Source: Acinetobacter lwoffii
GTDB lineage: Bacteria; Pseudomonadota; Gammaproteobacteria; Pseudomonadales; Moraxellaceae
Direction of reading: 5' to 3'
NCBI RefSeq assembly: GCF_002321025.1
Contig: NZ_DCLL01000031.1
Span: 55,124 to 119,123 of the forward strand
Length of the DNA stretch: 64,000 nt
Positions 17,392 to 26,378 of this stretch are shown here, piece by piece. The position numbers were made by a program, and so were the translations under genes. How positions within the stretch are numbered: the first letter of the stretch is position 1; each line of letters starts with the position of its first letter. A model generated the notes under the pieces. That model saw only the letters and a list, made by a program, of their open reading frames with translations, was not told where the DNA came from and did no database searches.

Positions 17392-18996
17392 TTATTTCAG
17401 GTAAAGCTTTTTAAACAGTTGCTGGCTGGTGCTTTCCATCGATTGAGGAATGGCCAGCGCAGCCACGAAACGGTCAGGACGCAAGATTACAACTGAATCA
17501 GACGTGTTACCAAACCACGAGCGGATATCTGTGCCGATATCACCAATGGTAATGACATCTTCATACTCTTTGCGCTGGCTATTTTGCAATTGCACCGCCG
17601 GAATTACCTGAATGAATTTCACACCGAGCGATTTCCACTGTTGCAACGTCTCCGGGCTGAGACCCCATTTCGGATCAACACCCCAGGCAATAATCGCAAA
17701 ATCATTGCCGATCACTTCATCCAGTAACACGGTTTCACCCGAAGCCAGTTGAACTTGAGGCTGGATAAACATCTTGCCGACCGGAGAGTTCTTGGCTCCA
17801 TTACTCAAAAGTGCACCGTCATGATATTTCGGCATCGGTTTGAAGCGCATTTCCAGCAGGTACTGTTTGATCGGCTTGATGTAGTTCAGGGCATAAGCAA
17901 TACCATCACGAACAAAACCTTGCCATTTTTTCGGTGGTGCCAGTACGTGACCTGCCATCACCGACAGGTCAATCATCGCCTTGGCATGGTCTTTACGTTC
18001 GATCTGATACGAATCTAAAAGTGCTGGGCCAGCTTTGCCTTGAACAACCAGTGCCATTTTCCAGGCCAGGTTAAAGGCATCACGCATACCGCTGTTATAA
18101 CCCTGACCTTGCCATACCGGCATAATGTGCGCAGCATCACCGGCAAGCAAAATACGGTCGACACGGAACTTGTCCGCAATACGGGCATTATGAGTATAGA
18201 CACGCTGACGGATCACTTCGATACCATCCGTGCTTGGTAAAACCTTAGAAAGAAGTTTGGCAATATTTTCCGGTTTGCTCAGTTCTTCCTGTGTTTCACC
18301 CGGCATAACCATAAATTCAAAACGGCGAATACCATGTGGCAATGCAGCTGATACATAAGGACGAACCGGATCACAACATAAGTAAATATGCGGTGTAGCA
18401 AGCGGGTCATTCTCAAGGTCGATCACGATCCACTGATTTGGTGCAGTTTCGCCTTCAAAGGCAATGCCCAGATTGCGGCGCACATAGGAATTACCGCCAT
18501 CACAGGCAATCAGGTATTGAGCGCGGATAGTTTCTGCATCGCCCTCTTTATTTTGCAGGTTGAGTGTTACGCCGTCAGCATCCTGACTAAACTGAGTCAA
18601 TTGACGAGAAAATAGCACTTGGGTATTTTTATATTGTTTTAAGCCTTGCAGTAGGACGTTATCGACTTGTGGCTGAATAAAGGCATTACGGCGCGAGAAA
18701 CCAAACTCACGTGTTAAAGGCTGAATATCTGCAAAACAGCGACCTTTAGGCGTCAAGAAGCGCATCGCATGATTCGGAGTGGTATGCGGTAAGACTTGAT
18801 CGACTAAACCCAAAGATTGAATGGTACGTAAGGATTCATCATCGATTCCAATCGCACGTGGATAATCAATCAAACTATTCAGTTGCTCGACAATCGTGAC
18901 AGCTACGCCTTGCTTGCTCAGATAGTTGGCAATGGTTAAGCCTACAGGGCCGGCGCCAAGGATTGCCACTTCAGTAGTGTAATTAGTATTGCTCAT
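17392..18996 (-). CDS. FAD-dependent aromatic hydroxylase, MhpA-like
   Basis: 534 residues. The FAD-binding fold starts VAILGAGPVGLTIANYL (GxGxxG, residues about 10-26), the DG motif is in YLIACDGGNSYVRRNLGI, and the GD motif is RILLAGDAAHIMPVWQGQG. This set places it among group A flavin monooxygenases; length and sequence resemble MhpA, which hydroxylates 3-(3-hydroxyphenyl)propionate. No other mhp gene, such as a ring-cleavage dioxygenase, is in the window, so the true substrate is open. It stands alone and is followed by its own terminator. Confidence 0.8.
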   Translation of the reverse strand: MSNTNYTTEVAILGAGPVGLTIANYLSKQGVAVTIVEQLNSLIDYPRAIGIDDESLRTIQSLGLVDQVLPHTTPNHAMRFLTPKGRCFADIQPLTREFGFSRRNAFIQPQVDNVLLQGLKQYKNTQVLFSRQLTQFSQDADGVTLNLQNKEGDAETIRAQYLIACDGGNSYVRRNLGIAFEGETAPNQWIVIDLENDPLATPHIYLCCDPVRPYVSAALPHGIRRFEFMVMPGETQEELSKPENIAKLLSKVLPSTDGIEVIRQRVYTHNARIADKFRVDRILLAGDAAHIMPVWQGQGYNSGMRDAFNLAWKMALVVQGKAGPALLDSYQIERKDHAKAMIDLSVMAGHVLAPPKKWQGFVRDGIAYALNYIKPIKQYLLEMRFKPMPKYHDGALLSNGAKNSPVGKMFIQPQVQLASGETVLLDEVIGNDFAIIAWGVDPKWGLSPETLQQWKSLGVKFIQVIPAVQLQNSQRKEYEDVITIGDIGTDIRSWFGNTSDSVVILRPDRFVAALAIPQSMESTSQQLFKKLYLK

Positions 18997-19224
18997 AGCG
19001 AATGTCCACTCAATCGACTTGCATTTGATGCTATTAAGGGACAGTTAGAAGCCAGAAACAAGTTAGGCGATAGTAGCTTAAGTATATGGATAATATTGGA
19101 TTGAAATAGGTAATTTTTAAATAAGTGATTGAATTAAAATATAAAAATAATAAAAATTTGATAGCCTGTATTAATTCTATGATCAGTTTTGACTATGGTG
19201 ATAAATAGATTTTGTGCAATAAAA

Positions 19225-19256
19225 ATGCTGAACCAGCATCAAGCATGATTCAGCAT
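19225..19256 (-). terminator. Probable terminator after the small exported protein gene
   Basis: Stem ATGCTGAA / TTCAGCAT with a 16 nt loop; the minus strand continues TTTTATT. Confidence 0.65.
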
Positions 19257-19262
19257 CGAATA

Positions 19263-19314
19263 ATATCGGGGCAGTATAGGACAAAGCCTACTGGAGAATT
19301 ACTGTCCCTGATAT
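19263..19314. other. Structured intergenic stem-loop
   Basis: Arms 19263-19276 and 19299-19314 pair almost completely (ATATCGGGGCAGTA against TACTGTCCCTGATAT, one bulge and one G-U pair on the plus strand), with a smaller TAGG / CCTA hairpin inside. It lies between a small gene and its terminator. No known RNA family is recognised. Confidence 0.4.
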
Positions 19315-19348
19315 CTTCATTGAAGGATTAAACGAGTTGTTCAATCAC

Positions 19349-19582
19349 TTAACGTGCAGCAGGTTTTGCAGGTGTCGTAGTTTCCGCAGCAGCTTCAGAG
19401 GCAGCAGGCTGCTCTGCAGATGCACCTGCAACAGGAGCATTTGATTCAGGTAATTCCTGAGTAGTCACAATCACTTTTTCTTCTGCAGTGGTGGTTTTCG
19501 CATCTGTGGTTTTGCTGTCAGCAAAACTGGTGGCTGCAGCAGCAGTAAGCGTAGTGGCAAGTAAGATTTGTGCATATTTCAT
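19349..19582 (-). CDS. Small exported Ala/Thr/Glu-rich protein of unknown function
   Basis: 77 residues from the ATG at 19582. The N-terminus MKYAQILLATTLTAAAATSFA is a clear Sec signal peptide, probably cut after SFA. The mature part of about 55 residues is low-complexity, rich in Thr, Ala, Glu, Lys and Pro, and ends in PAKPAAR, so it is probably unfolded in the periplasm. I chose this start because an AAAAGG sequence lies 9 nt before it; an ATG at 19591 and a TTG at 19603 are in frame. No family is recognised. Confidence 0.6.
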   Translation of the reverse strand: MKYAQILLATTLTAAAATSFADSKTTDAKTTTAEEKVIVTTQELPESNAPVAGASAEQPAASEAAAETTTPAKPAAR

Positions 19583-19973
19583 TTTTGGCATCCTTTTATT
19601 CAAGTCATGTAATCTGCCGAGCTGACCATCACATCAATTCGACAGATGCCCATCCTAAGCACTGAAATTTTACTGAGTAAATCAATTAACAAAAGCGACA
19701 CGCAGGGAATAACTGAGCTGATACAAAACTGAGAAAGTTGTTTTATTTCTGTTAATTATGCAGAGTTTTATTTAATGAAAGTGTGTATGAATATTTCAAA
19801 AATCAAATTTGAAATAAAAGTTAACATAGAAAATTGGTAATTTTGGATCATTCCATTAATTTTTATCTCTGTGATTTTCACGCCGTGTTTGCGAAGAACA
19901 CGCATTTTAAAGTCACACTGTGCTTTATAATGCAGAGTATTGCTATTTCTATTCAATCTCTTGAGAGTCGATT
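19583..19973. other. Divergent intergenic region of 391 bp
   Basis: AT-rich sequence between the small exported protein gene and the CobW gene. It must hold both promoters. I could not find a convincing Zur or cobalamin control site. Confidence 0.5.
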
Positions 19974-20981
19974 TTGAAAATTCTGTCAGCGTCGCAGGCT
20001 ATTCCTGTCCATATCATTTCCGGATTTTTGGGTGCAGGTAAAACCACACTACTCAAACATTTATTACAGCAAAAACCGGAACAGGAAATCTGGGCTGTGC
20101 TAATGAATGAATTCGGCCAGATTGGGGTAGACCAGCAGTTATTGCCGCAAGATCAGGGTTATGCGGTCAAAGAGCTGTTGGGTGGTTGTCTATGTTGCAG
20201 TAGCCAATTGCCGATGCAGATTGCCTTGTCACGCCTGCTGTCAGAAGTGAAACCGGATCGTCTGTTTATCGAACCTACCGGACTGGGGCATCCTGGCCAA
20301 TTACTGGAACAGCTGACCGAACCGCACTGGCAGAGTCATTTAAACATGCAGGCATTGGTCACAGTGGTAGATGGTTCACGTTTGCATGATCGAGACTGGA
20401 CTCAGCAAAACCTGTACGCAGACCAACTCAAGGCAGCGCATATTGTGGTGATTTCACATACTGACTTGATGACAACCGCAGACCACGCAGCACTCACGCA
20501 ACTTCAGACAGAATATCAACCTTATGCCCAACAGTGGTTGTTCACCGAGCATGGACAACTCGATATTGAACAGATCAAGCAGGACTATCGGGGTTCCGCC
20601 CGTCAGATTCAGCCTTTGTTAAAACAGCAACAGATCACCCGTTCAGCAGATACGCCCTTAGTGATTCAGCAAATGCCTTATCATTATGTAGAAAGCGCGC
20701 AGGGTTATCAGGTTGCGGGCTGGAAATTTCCAAAACGCTGGCAATTCAATTTTTATGATCTGCTGGATCTACTCTGTGAACAAAAAGACTGGCTCAGAAT
20801 CAAGGGAATTTTTCATACCGACCAAGGCTGGAAAAGCTTTAATTTTAATCCGGAGCAGTTTAATTATCAGTCGGCAGATGAAGGCATTGATAACCGGGTA
20901 GAAGTGATCTATCAACAGTCACGCGATTGGCTGGTATTTGAAACTGCCCTGATGCAATGTCGTATCGATCCAGAAAAATAA
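19974..20981 (+). CDS. CobW/COG0523 family GTP-binding metallochaperone
   Basis: 335 residues. Walker A is HIISGFLGAGKTTLLKHLL near residue 13-31, the metal-binding GGCLCC motif follows near residue 69, then the switch region FIEPTGLGHPGQLL and a C-terminal CobW_C domain. These proteins use GTP to deliver zinc or another metal to client enzymes. The start is a TTG at 19974, with no ATG near the family N-terminus, preceded by a GAGAG sequence. YaeQ follows on the same strand after about 100 bp. Which metal is involved cannot be told. Confidence 0.85.
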   Translation: MKILSASQAIPVHIISGFLGAGKTTLLKHLLQQKPEQEIWAVLMNEFGQIGVDQQLLPQDQGYAVKELLGGCLCCSSQLPMQIALSRLLSEVKPDRLFIEPTGLGHPGQLLEQLTEPHWQSHLNMQALVTVVDGSRLHDRDWTQQNLYADQLKAAHIVVISHTDLMTTADHAALTQLQTEYQPYAQQWLFTEHGQLDIEQIKQDYRGSARQIQPLLKQQQITRSADTPLVIQQMPYHYVESAQGYQVAGWKFPKRWQFNFYDLLDLLCEQKDWLRIKGIFHTDQGWKSFNFNPEQFNYQSADEGIDNRVEVIYQQSRDWLVFETALMQCRIDPEK

Positions 20982-21082
20982 CGGCACTATTTCTAGTACG
21001 CTGAATGAATTATTGGCCTAAATCTGTTCAGCAAAATAGCGCTAAATCTTATATGCTAGGCGCCAAATTTGAGGATTATGTG

Positions 21083-21613
21083 ATGGCGTTAAAAGCGACG
21101 ATTTATAAGGTTGATTTGAATATTGCGGACATGGATACGCATCGTTATGCAGACTATCAGCTGACGATGGCGCTGCATCCTTCAGAAACCATTGAACGCT
21201 TGATGGTGCGTATTTTGGCCTATGCACGCTATGCCGATGAAGCGCTGGAATTTACCAAGGATCTTTTTGAAACCGATGAACCGGCACTCTGGGAAAAAGA
21301 TCTGACCGGTCAACTGGTCAAATGGATTGAAGTCGGTAGCCCGGATGAAGATAAAGTCAAAAAGGCCAGTGCGCGTTGCAAGCAGGTCGCAGTTGTCACC
21401 TATGGTTCTGCGGTGGATGAATGGTATAAGCGCAGCAGCAAATTAAAAACCTTAAAAAATGTGGAAGTGTGGAAGTTATCTACCGCAACCACCGACGCAT
21501 TGCCACAATTATGCGAACGCACCATGCAGTTACAGCTCAATGTGATGGATGGTGAATGGACCTTGATTGGCGATCAGGGCCAGGTGCTGGTGGAGTGGGA
21601 ACAGTTACAATAA
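21083..21613 (+). CDS. yaeQ: YaeQ family protein
   Basis: 176 residues from the ATG at 21083, which has GAGG about 9 nt before it and gives the usual YaeQ length; an upstream in-frame ATG at 21005 would add 26 residues not typical of the family. The sequence starts MALKATIYKVDLNIADMDTH and contains LMVRILAYARYADEALEFTK and WIEVGSPDEDKVKKASARC, all conserved in YaeQ. The fold is PD-(D/E)XK nuclease-like, but no activity is established. A hairpin follows the stop. Confidence 0.9.
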   Translation: MALKATIYKVDLNIADMDTHRYADYQLTMALHPSETIERLMVRILAYARYADEALEFTKDLFETDEPALWEKDLTGQLVKWIEVGSPDEDKVKKASARCKQVAVVTYGSAVDEWYKRSSKLKTLKNVEVWKLSTATTDALPQLCERTMQLQLNVMDGEWTLIGDQGQVLVEWEQLQ

Positions 21614-21623
21614 GGCCAAATAA

Positions 21624-21647
21624 GGATGCAAGTCTGGACTTGTATCC
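21624..21647 (+). terminator. Hairpin after yaeQ, possible terminator
   Basis: Stem GGATGCAAGTC / GACTTGTATCC with one mismatch and a 2 nt gap between arms. No T run follows, so the function is uncertain. Confidence 0.4.
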
Positions 21648-21698
21648 TGTAGCTCAAATTGCGTATATCTGAGGGATAAGAATACGCAGGGCTGCACC

Positions 21699-22322
21699 AT
21701 GTACCATGAACTTTATGATTTACTGCTGGCTGTCGCGATCGGCGCAATTATTGGTGCAGAGCGTGAGTATCATAGTAAATCTGCCGGACTGCGTACCATG
21801 ATTATGGTCAGTCTGAGTTCCTGTTTATTTACCATTATCTCCCTGAAAATAGGCGTGGCCAATCCTGACCGGCTGGCCGCCAATGTCTTGACTGGACTGG
21901 GTTTTCTGGGTGCCGGTGTTATTCTGAAAGATGATAACCGTATTTCTGGAATTACCACCGCAACCACGATCTGGATGACAGCCGCACTCGGCATGGCGGT
22001 CGGTGCTGGCTATGAACTCTTAAGTATTTGGGCTACTTTTATTGTCATGGCGGTGCTGGTTTTATTGATGTATGTCCAGCGCGGTATCGAATCTCTGAAT
22101 CAGGAACGCAGCTATGAAATCGTCTGCCCATTCGATCAGAATGATTCCGATCACTACGAAATGCTATTCAAACGTTATGAGTTAAAAGTGGTGCATTCCT
22201 CACAAAAAAAAATGGATCAACAGATTGTCGGACGCTGGATTCTGATGGGATCGGCCAAGAATCATCAAGAATTAACCCAGTATTTACTCAATGATAAGAA
22301 TATTCAGGAACTCAGCTTTTAA
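21699..22322 (+). CDS. MgtC/SapB family membrane protein
   Basis: 207 residues. The N-terminal half has about four membrane helices with the conserved segments AIGAIIGAEREYHSKSAGLR, TGLGFLGAGVILKDD and ISGITTATTIWMTAALGMAVG, diagnostic of MgtC/SapB. A soluble C-terminal domain of about 70 residues follows. MgtC proteins are linked to growth at low Mg2+ and to inhibition of the F-type ATPase in other bacteria; the role here is not known. It is followed by the FKBP gene on the same strand after 85 bp. Confidence 0.88.
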   Translation: MYHELYDLLLAVAIGAIIGAEREYHSKSAGLRTMIMVSLSSCLFTIISLKIGVANPDRLAANVLTGLGFLGAGVILKDDNRISGITTATTIWMTAALGMAVGAGYELLSIWATFIVMAVLVLLMYVQRGIESLNQERSYEIVCPFDQNDSDHYEMLFKRYELKVVHSSQKKMDQQIVGRWILMGSAKNHQELTQYLLNDKNIQELSF

Positions 22323-22407
22323 CCCATCAATGTCCCAAGCTTAAAAAAACAGAGCAATCCAGTTTATACTGAGCTTTGAATTTTATGCTCCTCTCAGGTA
22401 AATAACC

Positions 22408-22746
22408 ATGATCAACGAACTTGAAATTATTGATTTAAAAGTAGGCGAAGGCAAGGAAGCGGTGAAAGGTGCCCTAATTACCACGCACTATACTGGCTGG
22501 CTGGAAGATGGAACCAAGTTTGATTCTTCTATTGACCGTGGTAATTATTTTGAAACGGTCATTGGTACCGGTCGTGTGATCAAAGGTTGGGATCAGGGGA
22601 TTCTGGGAATGAAAGTTGGCGGCAAGCGTAAACTGATGGTGCCTGCACATTTGGCCTATGGCGAACGTAAAATGGGTAAAGTCATTCCAGCCAATTCCAA
22701 CCTGATTTTTGAAATTGAATTGTTTGACGTAAAAACACGTGATTAA
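22408..22746 (+). CDS. FKBP-type peptidyl-prolyl cis-trans isomerase
   Basis: 112 residues, a single minimal FKBP domain without signal peptide, so cytoplasmic. Typical segments are visible: VKGALITTHYTGWLEDGTKF, IGTGRVIKGWDQGILGMKVG and PAHLAYGERKMGKVIPANSN, which hold the Tyr, Asp, Trp and Tyr residues of the active pocket. It speeds proline isomerisation in folding proteins. The ATG at 22408 follows CTCTCAGGTAA. It stands between the MgtC gene and a diguanylate cyclase. Confidence 0.92.
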   Translation: MINELEIIDLKVGEGKEAVKGALITTHYTGWLEDGTKFDSSIDRGNYFETVIGTGRVIKGWDQGILGMKVGGKRKLMVPAHLAYGERKMGKVIPANSNLIFEIELFDVKTRD

Positions 22747-22802
22747 AATGATTTAACTAGCTGAATATAAGTGATATTTTTTATTTAAAGATATACGCTG
22801 GT

Positions 22803-22837
22803 TCCGGTGCAGCCGCTTCAAAATAAGCTGTGCCGGA
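22803..22837. other. Stem-loop in the FKBP - diguanylate cyclase gap
   Basis: TCCGGTGCAGC pairs with GCTGTGCCGGA (11 bp, two G-U pairs) across a 13 nt loop. No T run follows. It could be a weak terminator or a leader structure of the cyclase gene. Confidence 0.4.
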
Positions 22838-22930
22838 GAAGCTACAAAAAACATCTAAAAAGATTTGAAATCGAAAATATTCCTTGTAAATTATAAGAAT
22901 AATAAAGAATTATCTTGAGATAGAACGTAT

Positions 22931-24799
22931 TTGCATAACTTGATAAGGAATGTCTGTTTTTTCGTATTTGTCTGGGCCTTTAGCTGCACGACTTGCATCA
23001 TAAGTTCAGCAATCGCTCAGGATGAACTCCCGTCGCCGTCATTTCAGCAGCAATCTCACGACCATATTACTGAAGTCCATTTTACCGAACATAGTACGAG
23101 TCCTTTGCAGGGAAAATGGCTGTTTTATCCGAGTCAGTTTATTATTCAGCCCAGCTCTGTACTCCAGTCAAAAACAGTTGAATTACCAGCCTCTTTTAAA
23201 ACTCTGGCGGGTTCAAATTCTGGCTATGGTACCTTTATTGGCTATTTTAAAATTCCGAAAGAATTTCTCGGGCGACGCATCGCGATTCGGATTCCGACCC
23301 AATACGGCGCCTATCGGGTATATGTCAATGGACAGTTTATTGTCCGGCTCGGAGAAATCAGTACCACACCTGAAAAACAAGTGACTGAAAAAGCACCGCG
23401 TATTGGCTATTTTGTTCCAGACACTGAATATATTACTTTAAGCATTCAGGCCTCAAATTATACCCACTTGCATGGCGGTCTCGAGCGACCGATGCAGATC
23501 GGCGTTGCAGGTACCATCAATCGCCAATTCCAGCAGCTCATGATGACTATTGCCATGGTTTGCGGCGCGGTACTTGGGGTGGGAGTGTTTACCATTCTAT
23601 TTTCGGTATTCAGGGGATCACGGGAACGTAACAGTAAAAGTATCTTTGTTTTTGGCTGGTTTATTGTCTTTTTGGCCCTGCATAACCTGTTTTCTGCACC
23701 TTATGCCTATTCGGTATTTACCAATATCAACTGGTTGTGGGGAACCCGCTTAGAGTATCTGTTTACTTTTATTGCTGCCTTCTTTTTTCTCAGCTATATG
23801 CATCTGTTTAACCGGCGCTATCTAAATCCGGTGATTTATTATATCGCTGTGGCATTACTGGTTTTTAACATTACTTTCACCCTATTTTCACCTCCTGAGA
23901 TATTTGAACGAGTAGCCCTATTTAGTGCGATTTTCGCCTTGGTCATCATCGGTAATTTTATTTATGGCTTTTATCAGACCCTACGTTATAAAGAGCATTA
24001 TTCGCGTTTAAATCTGATTGCAATTATTTTCCTTTGTGTCACTTTTTTGAATGATTATCTGTTGCTGATCAATGTAATTAAAACCACGCATCTGTTCTTT
24101 ATCTCAACCAGTATCTATGCCTTATTAATCATGTTTCAGCAGTCCAGACATTATGCACATCAAACTTATGAGACTGAACAGCTAAACCTGAACCTGATCG
24201 CACTCAATAATTCGCTCGATCAAAAAGTCAAAGAGCGTACCCAGCAGCTGCGTGAAGTGAATGCCAAACTGGAACAGCAGATGAATATTGATGCACTGAC
24301 CGGAGCTTTTAACCGGCGTGCCTTAAATCATGAAATCCAGCAGCAGTTTATACAGACCCAACAACAGCCGCAACATACCTTGATTTTTGCCATGCTCGAT
24401 GTCGATTTTTTTAAAAACTATAATGACTACTATGGTCACTTAAAAGGCGATGAAATCCTGAAAAATCTGGTCAGGATTATTCAAGCTGCTTTGCCACCAT
24501 CTGGCTATCTGGCACGTTATGGTGGTGAAGAGTTTGCGATTCTGCTCACTGGAATGCCGGTGCAAACTGCCCTGAAAAATCTGGAAAATGTGTTAAACCA
24601 GATTCGGGAACAGCGTATGCAACATCTGAATCGGCCAGATGCAAAAGATTATGTTACGGTTAGTATGGGCGCGGCCTGGGTTGAACAAAACCATGGCTAT
24701 GCAGATATTCATGAATTGATGAAAGCGGCAGATGTGCAGCTCTACGCCGCTAAACAGGCAGGACGTGATCAGTTAAAAATTGAAAAAGAGGTCGATTAA
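22931..24799 (+). CDS. Diguanylate cyclase with 7TMR-DISM sensor
   Basis: 622 residues. An N-terminal signal peptide or helix is followed by a periplasmic beta-rich domain (about 30-200), a block of seven membrane helices (about 200-405), a coiled coil (about 410-450) and a GGDEF domain. The catalytic site is intact: LTGAFNRRALNHEI, MLDVDFFKNYNDYYGH and RYGGEEFAIL. No RxxD inhibitory site is present before GGEEF, so product inhibition may be missing. It should make c-di-GMP at the inner membrane in response to a periplasmic ligand, perhaps a sugar. The start is a TTG at 22931 or 22940; no ATG fits. It converges on the GNAT gene, their stop codons overlapping. Confidence 0.88.
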   Translation: MHNLIRNVCFFVFVWAFSCTTCIISSAIAQDELPSPSFQQQSHDHITEVHFTEHSTSPLQGKWLFYPSQFIIQPSSVLQSKTVELPASFKTLAGSNSGYGTFIGYFKIPKEFLGRRIAIRIPTQYGAYRVYVNGQFIVRLGEISTTPEKQVTEKAPRIGYFVPDTEYITLSIQASNYTHLHGGLERPMQIGVAGTINRQFQQLMMTIAMVCGAVLGVGVFTILFSVFRGSRERNSKSIFVFGWFIVFLALHNLFSAPYAYSVFTNINWLWGTRLEYLFTFIAAFFFLSYMHLFNRRYLNPVIYYIAVALLVFNITFTLFSPPEIFERVALFSAIFALVIIGNFIYGFYQTLRYKEHYSRLNLIAIIFLCVTFLNDYLLLINVIKTTHLFFISTSIYALLIMFQQSRHYAHQTYETEQLNLNLIALNNSLDQKVKERTQQLREVNAKLEQQMNIDALTGAFNRRALNHEIQQQFIQTQQQPQHTLIFAMLDVDFFKNYNDYYGHLKGDEILKNLVRIIQAALPPSGYLARYGGEEFAILLTGMPVQTALKNLENVLNQIREQRMQHLNRPDAKDYVTVSMGAAWVEQNHGYADIHELMKAADVQLYAAKQAGRDQLKIEKEVD

Positions 24800-25263
24800 A
24801 AAACATATTTATACAGATAGCGCGATTCATCTTCTGACTCGGCAGAATGTGGATGAAAGCCGCAGTGCTGATAATAACTTAAGGCAGTTTGGGTAGATTG
24901 TATTTCAATCTGATGAATTTTTTTCTTTAATAAAGTGCGATGCATTTGTTGAAATAACTCGGTGCCGAACCCCAGTCTTTGGCAGTGTTGGGCCACATAA
25001 TGCATCCGGATTTCTCCAGCATCACTGACCAATAAGAATCCGACGACCTTGTCATATATGAGATAAACCCAGCAATCGTTATACAGCATATCGACAATCA
25101 GGCTGGCATGATCAAACTTTTCTAGCCAGGTTTGAATTTTGCTTTCTTCACGCTGATGATCCAGTACACAGGACTGAATGCTGTCATGAATGACCTGAAT
25201 AATTTGAGGTATATCTTCGACCCTCCCTTCACGAATCATAATATTATTCATTTTCTCGAACAT
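24796..25263 (-). CDS. GNAT family N-acetyltransferase
   Basis: 155 residues. Motif A of the acetyl-CoA binding fold is visible as IRMHYVAQHCQRLGFGTELF, followed by IEIQSTQTALSYYQHCGFHP, typical of the C-terminal strand and helix. The N-terminal part (MIREGRVEDIPQIIQVIHDS) is the usual first strand and helix, so the true start may be one of the internal ATGs near 25252 or 25240. The substrate is unknown. The stop codon overlaps that of the diguanylate cyclase gene on the other strand. Confidence 0.82.
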   Translation of the reverse strand: MFEKMNNIMIREGRVEDIPQIIQVIHDSIQSCVLDHQREESKIQTWLEKFDHASLIVDMLYNDCWVYLIYDKVVGFLLVSDAGEIRMHYVAQHCQRLGFGTELFQQMHRTLLKKKIHQIEIQSTQTALSYYQHCGFHPHSAESEDESRYLYKYVF

Positions 25264-25618
25264 TTATAGGGAAGGTTTATTTGATAAAAAAGAAGAGGGT
25301 AAAAAACAGAACAATATTGTAGTTTTTTGAGAATATTTTCCGTGATTTATCCATGTGAAGATCTGTTCTGTTGCTGATTTGTCCTGTTTGTTTATCTCAA
25401 GTTCTTGAATCTCATTAGGGAGTTAAAAATAAAAAATCAAAGTAAATCAATTTTTAAATAAATCGAAGTTCGAATCTGGGTAAAATGAGCAAGCAGAGAA
25501 GATAAATAGTAAAAATAAGCCTCAAGTTTGCACTGTATAAAAAATAGACGTATGCTGGGTCAAAAGGGACTATTCAAATGAATCTTGATCCTATAACCAT
25601 AAAAATAAAATTAGTCAC
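25264..25618. other. Divergent intergenic region of 355 bp
   Basis: AT-rich, holding the promoters of the GNAT gene and the small membrane-anchored protein gene. It includes a possible 14-codon leader frame at 25578-25622. Confidence 0.5.
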
Positions 25619-25622
25619 ATGA
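25578..25622 (+). CDS. Possible 14-residue leader peptide overlapping the next gene
   Basis: ATG at 25578, preceded by AAAAGGGAC, reads MNLDPITIKIKLVT and stops at a TGA that shares bases with the ATG of the next gene (ATGA). That arrangement is typical of translational coupling. It may be a chance frame; only the ribosome-binding site and overlap support it. Confidence 0.3.
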   Translation: MNLDPITIKIKLVT

Positions 25623-26119
25623 GATCATCCACCATGCTGAAATTACTGCTCCTGTTATGTGTTTTATTCATGTTGAATGCTGCCTGGATCGTCGGCAGAA
25701 AGATCTATAAAGCTCAGCGCCATCTGGCGCGTCAGCGTCCAGAAAAACCGGCACAGATTTCCAGCATGACAGAGCAAGAGGTCATCGAGCAAGAGCAGCA
25801 AGTACATCTGGTGGATGCTTATGAACTGGAGCTGTTTGACGATGTGGCACAGCTATTCTTTCAACAGCAAGTGCATATTGAGAATCGGGCACAGGCCGAA
25901 CAATTACAGCAAGAACTATTACAAAAAATGCCGATGCACAGTGGCACCCAGATTCGTCAGATGGATTTAGGGGAATGGTCTATTTTCTGGAATTTTTATG
26001 ATCAGTCACTGGAATATTATGTCGGTCGCTATGGCGTATTCTATGCACATGTCGACCGTTTTGGAGAAGAGCACCGGCATGAAATTCGCAGGGAACTTTT
26101 GCATTCTGACTGTGCTTAG
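25619..26119 (+). CDS. Hypothetical protein with N-terminal membrane anchor
   Basis: 166 residues. One membrane helix near the N-terminus (MLKLLLLLCVLFMLNAAWIV, residues 6-25) is followed by a Gln/Glu-rich helical region (about 45-115) and a more compact C-terminal part containing QMDLGEWSIFWNFYDQSLEY. No lipobox is seen. The gene overlaps a possible leader frame at its start codon; an alternative ATG is at 25634. I do not recognise a family; similar short proteins occur in Acinetobacter. Confidence 0.7.
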   Translation: MRSSTMLKLLLLLCVLFMLNAAWIVGRKIYKAQRHLARQRPEKPAQISSMTEQEVIEQEQQVHLVDAYELELFDDVAQLFFQQQVHIENRAQAEQLQQELLQKMPMHSGTQIRQMDLGEWSIFWNFYDQSLEYYVGRYGVFYAHVDRFGEEHRHEIRRELLHSDCA

Positions 26120-26378
26120 AACACCACTTTCAGTCATTCTGTACGATTGAAGATCTCAGACTACGTACTTAAGCCATTGCAATTCAGAAAAGGTATCTCA
26201 TGCCTTAGCTCAGATTTTTTCTGCCGCTTGGCGGAAATAGCCCATATAATTTATCTCCTTTAAGCCATAATCTTGTGCTAGAAAAACCTCAAAACTCGAG
26301 AGTCGTATCCTTGAAATAGTCATTTAAAATGTACGAAGTCTGGCGAGCAATGATCCAGACTAAAAAGGCAGGAGCGCT

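Larger units (their letters stand above)
18997..19348. other. Intergenic region of 352 bp
   Basis: The side near 18997 is AT-rich and must hold the hydroxylase promoter. The other side holds a minus-strand terminator (19225-19256) and a further imperfect stem-loop (19263-19314). No gene is visible. Confidence 0.55.
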
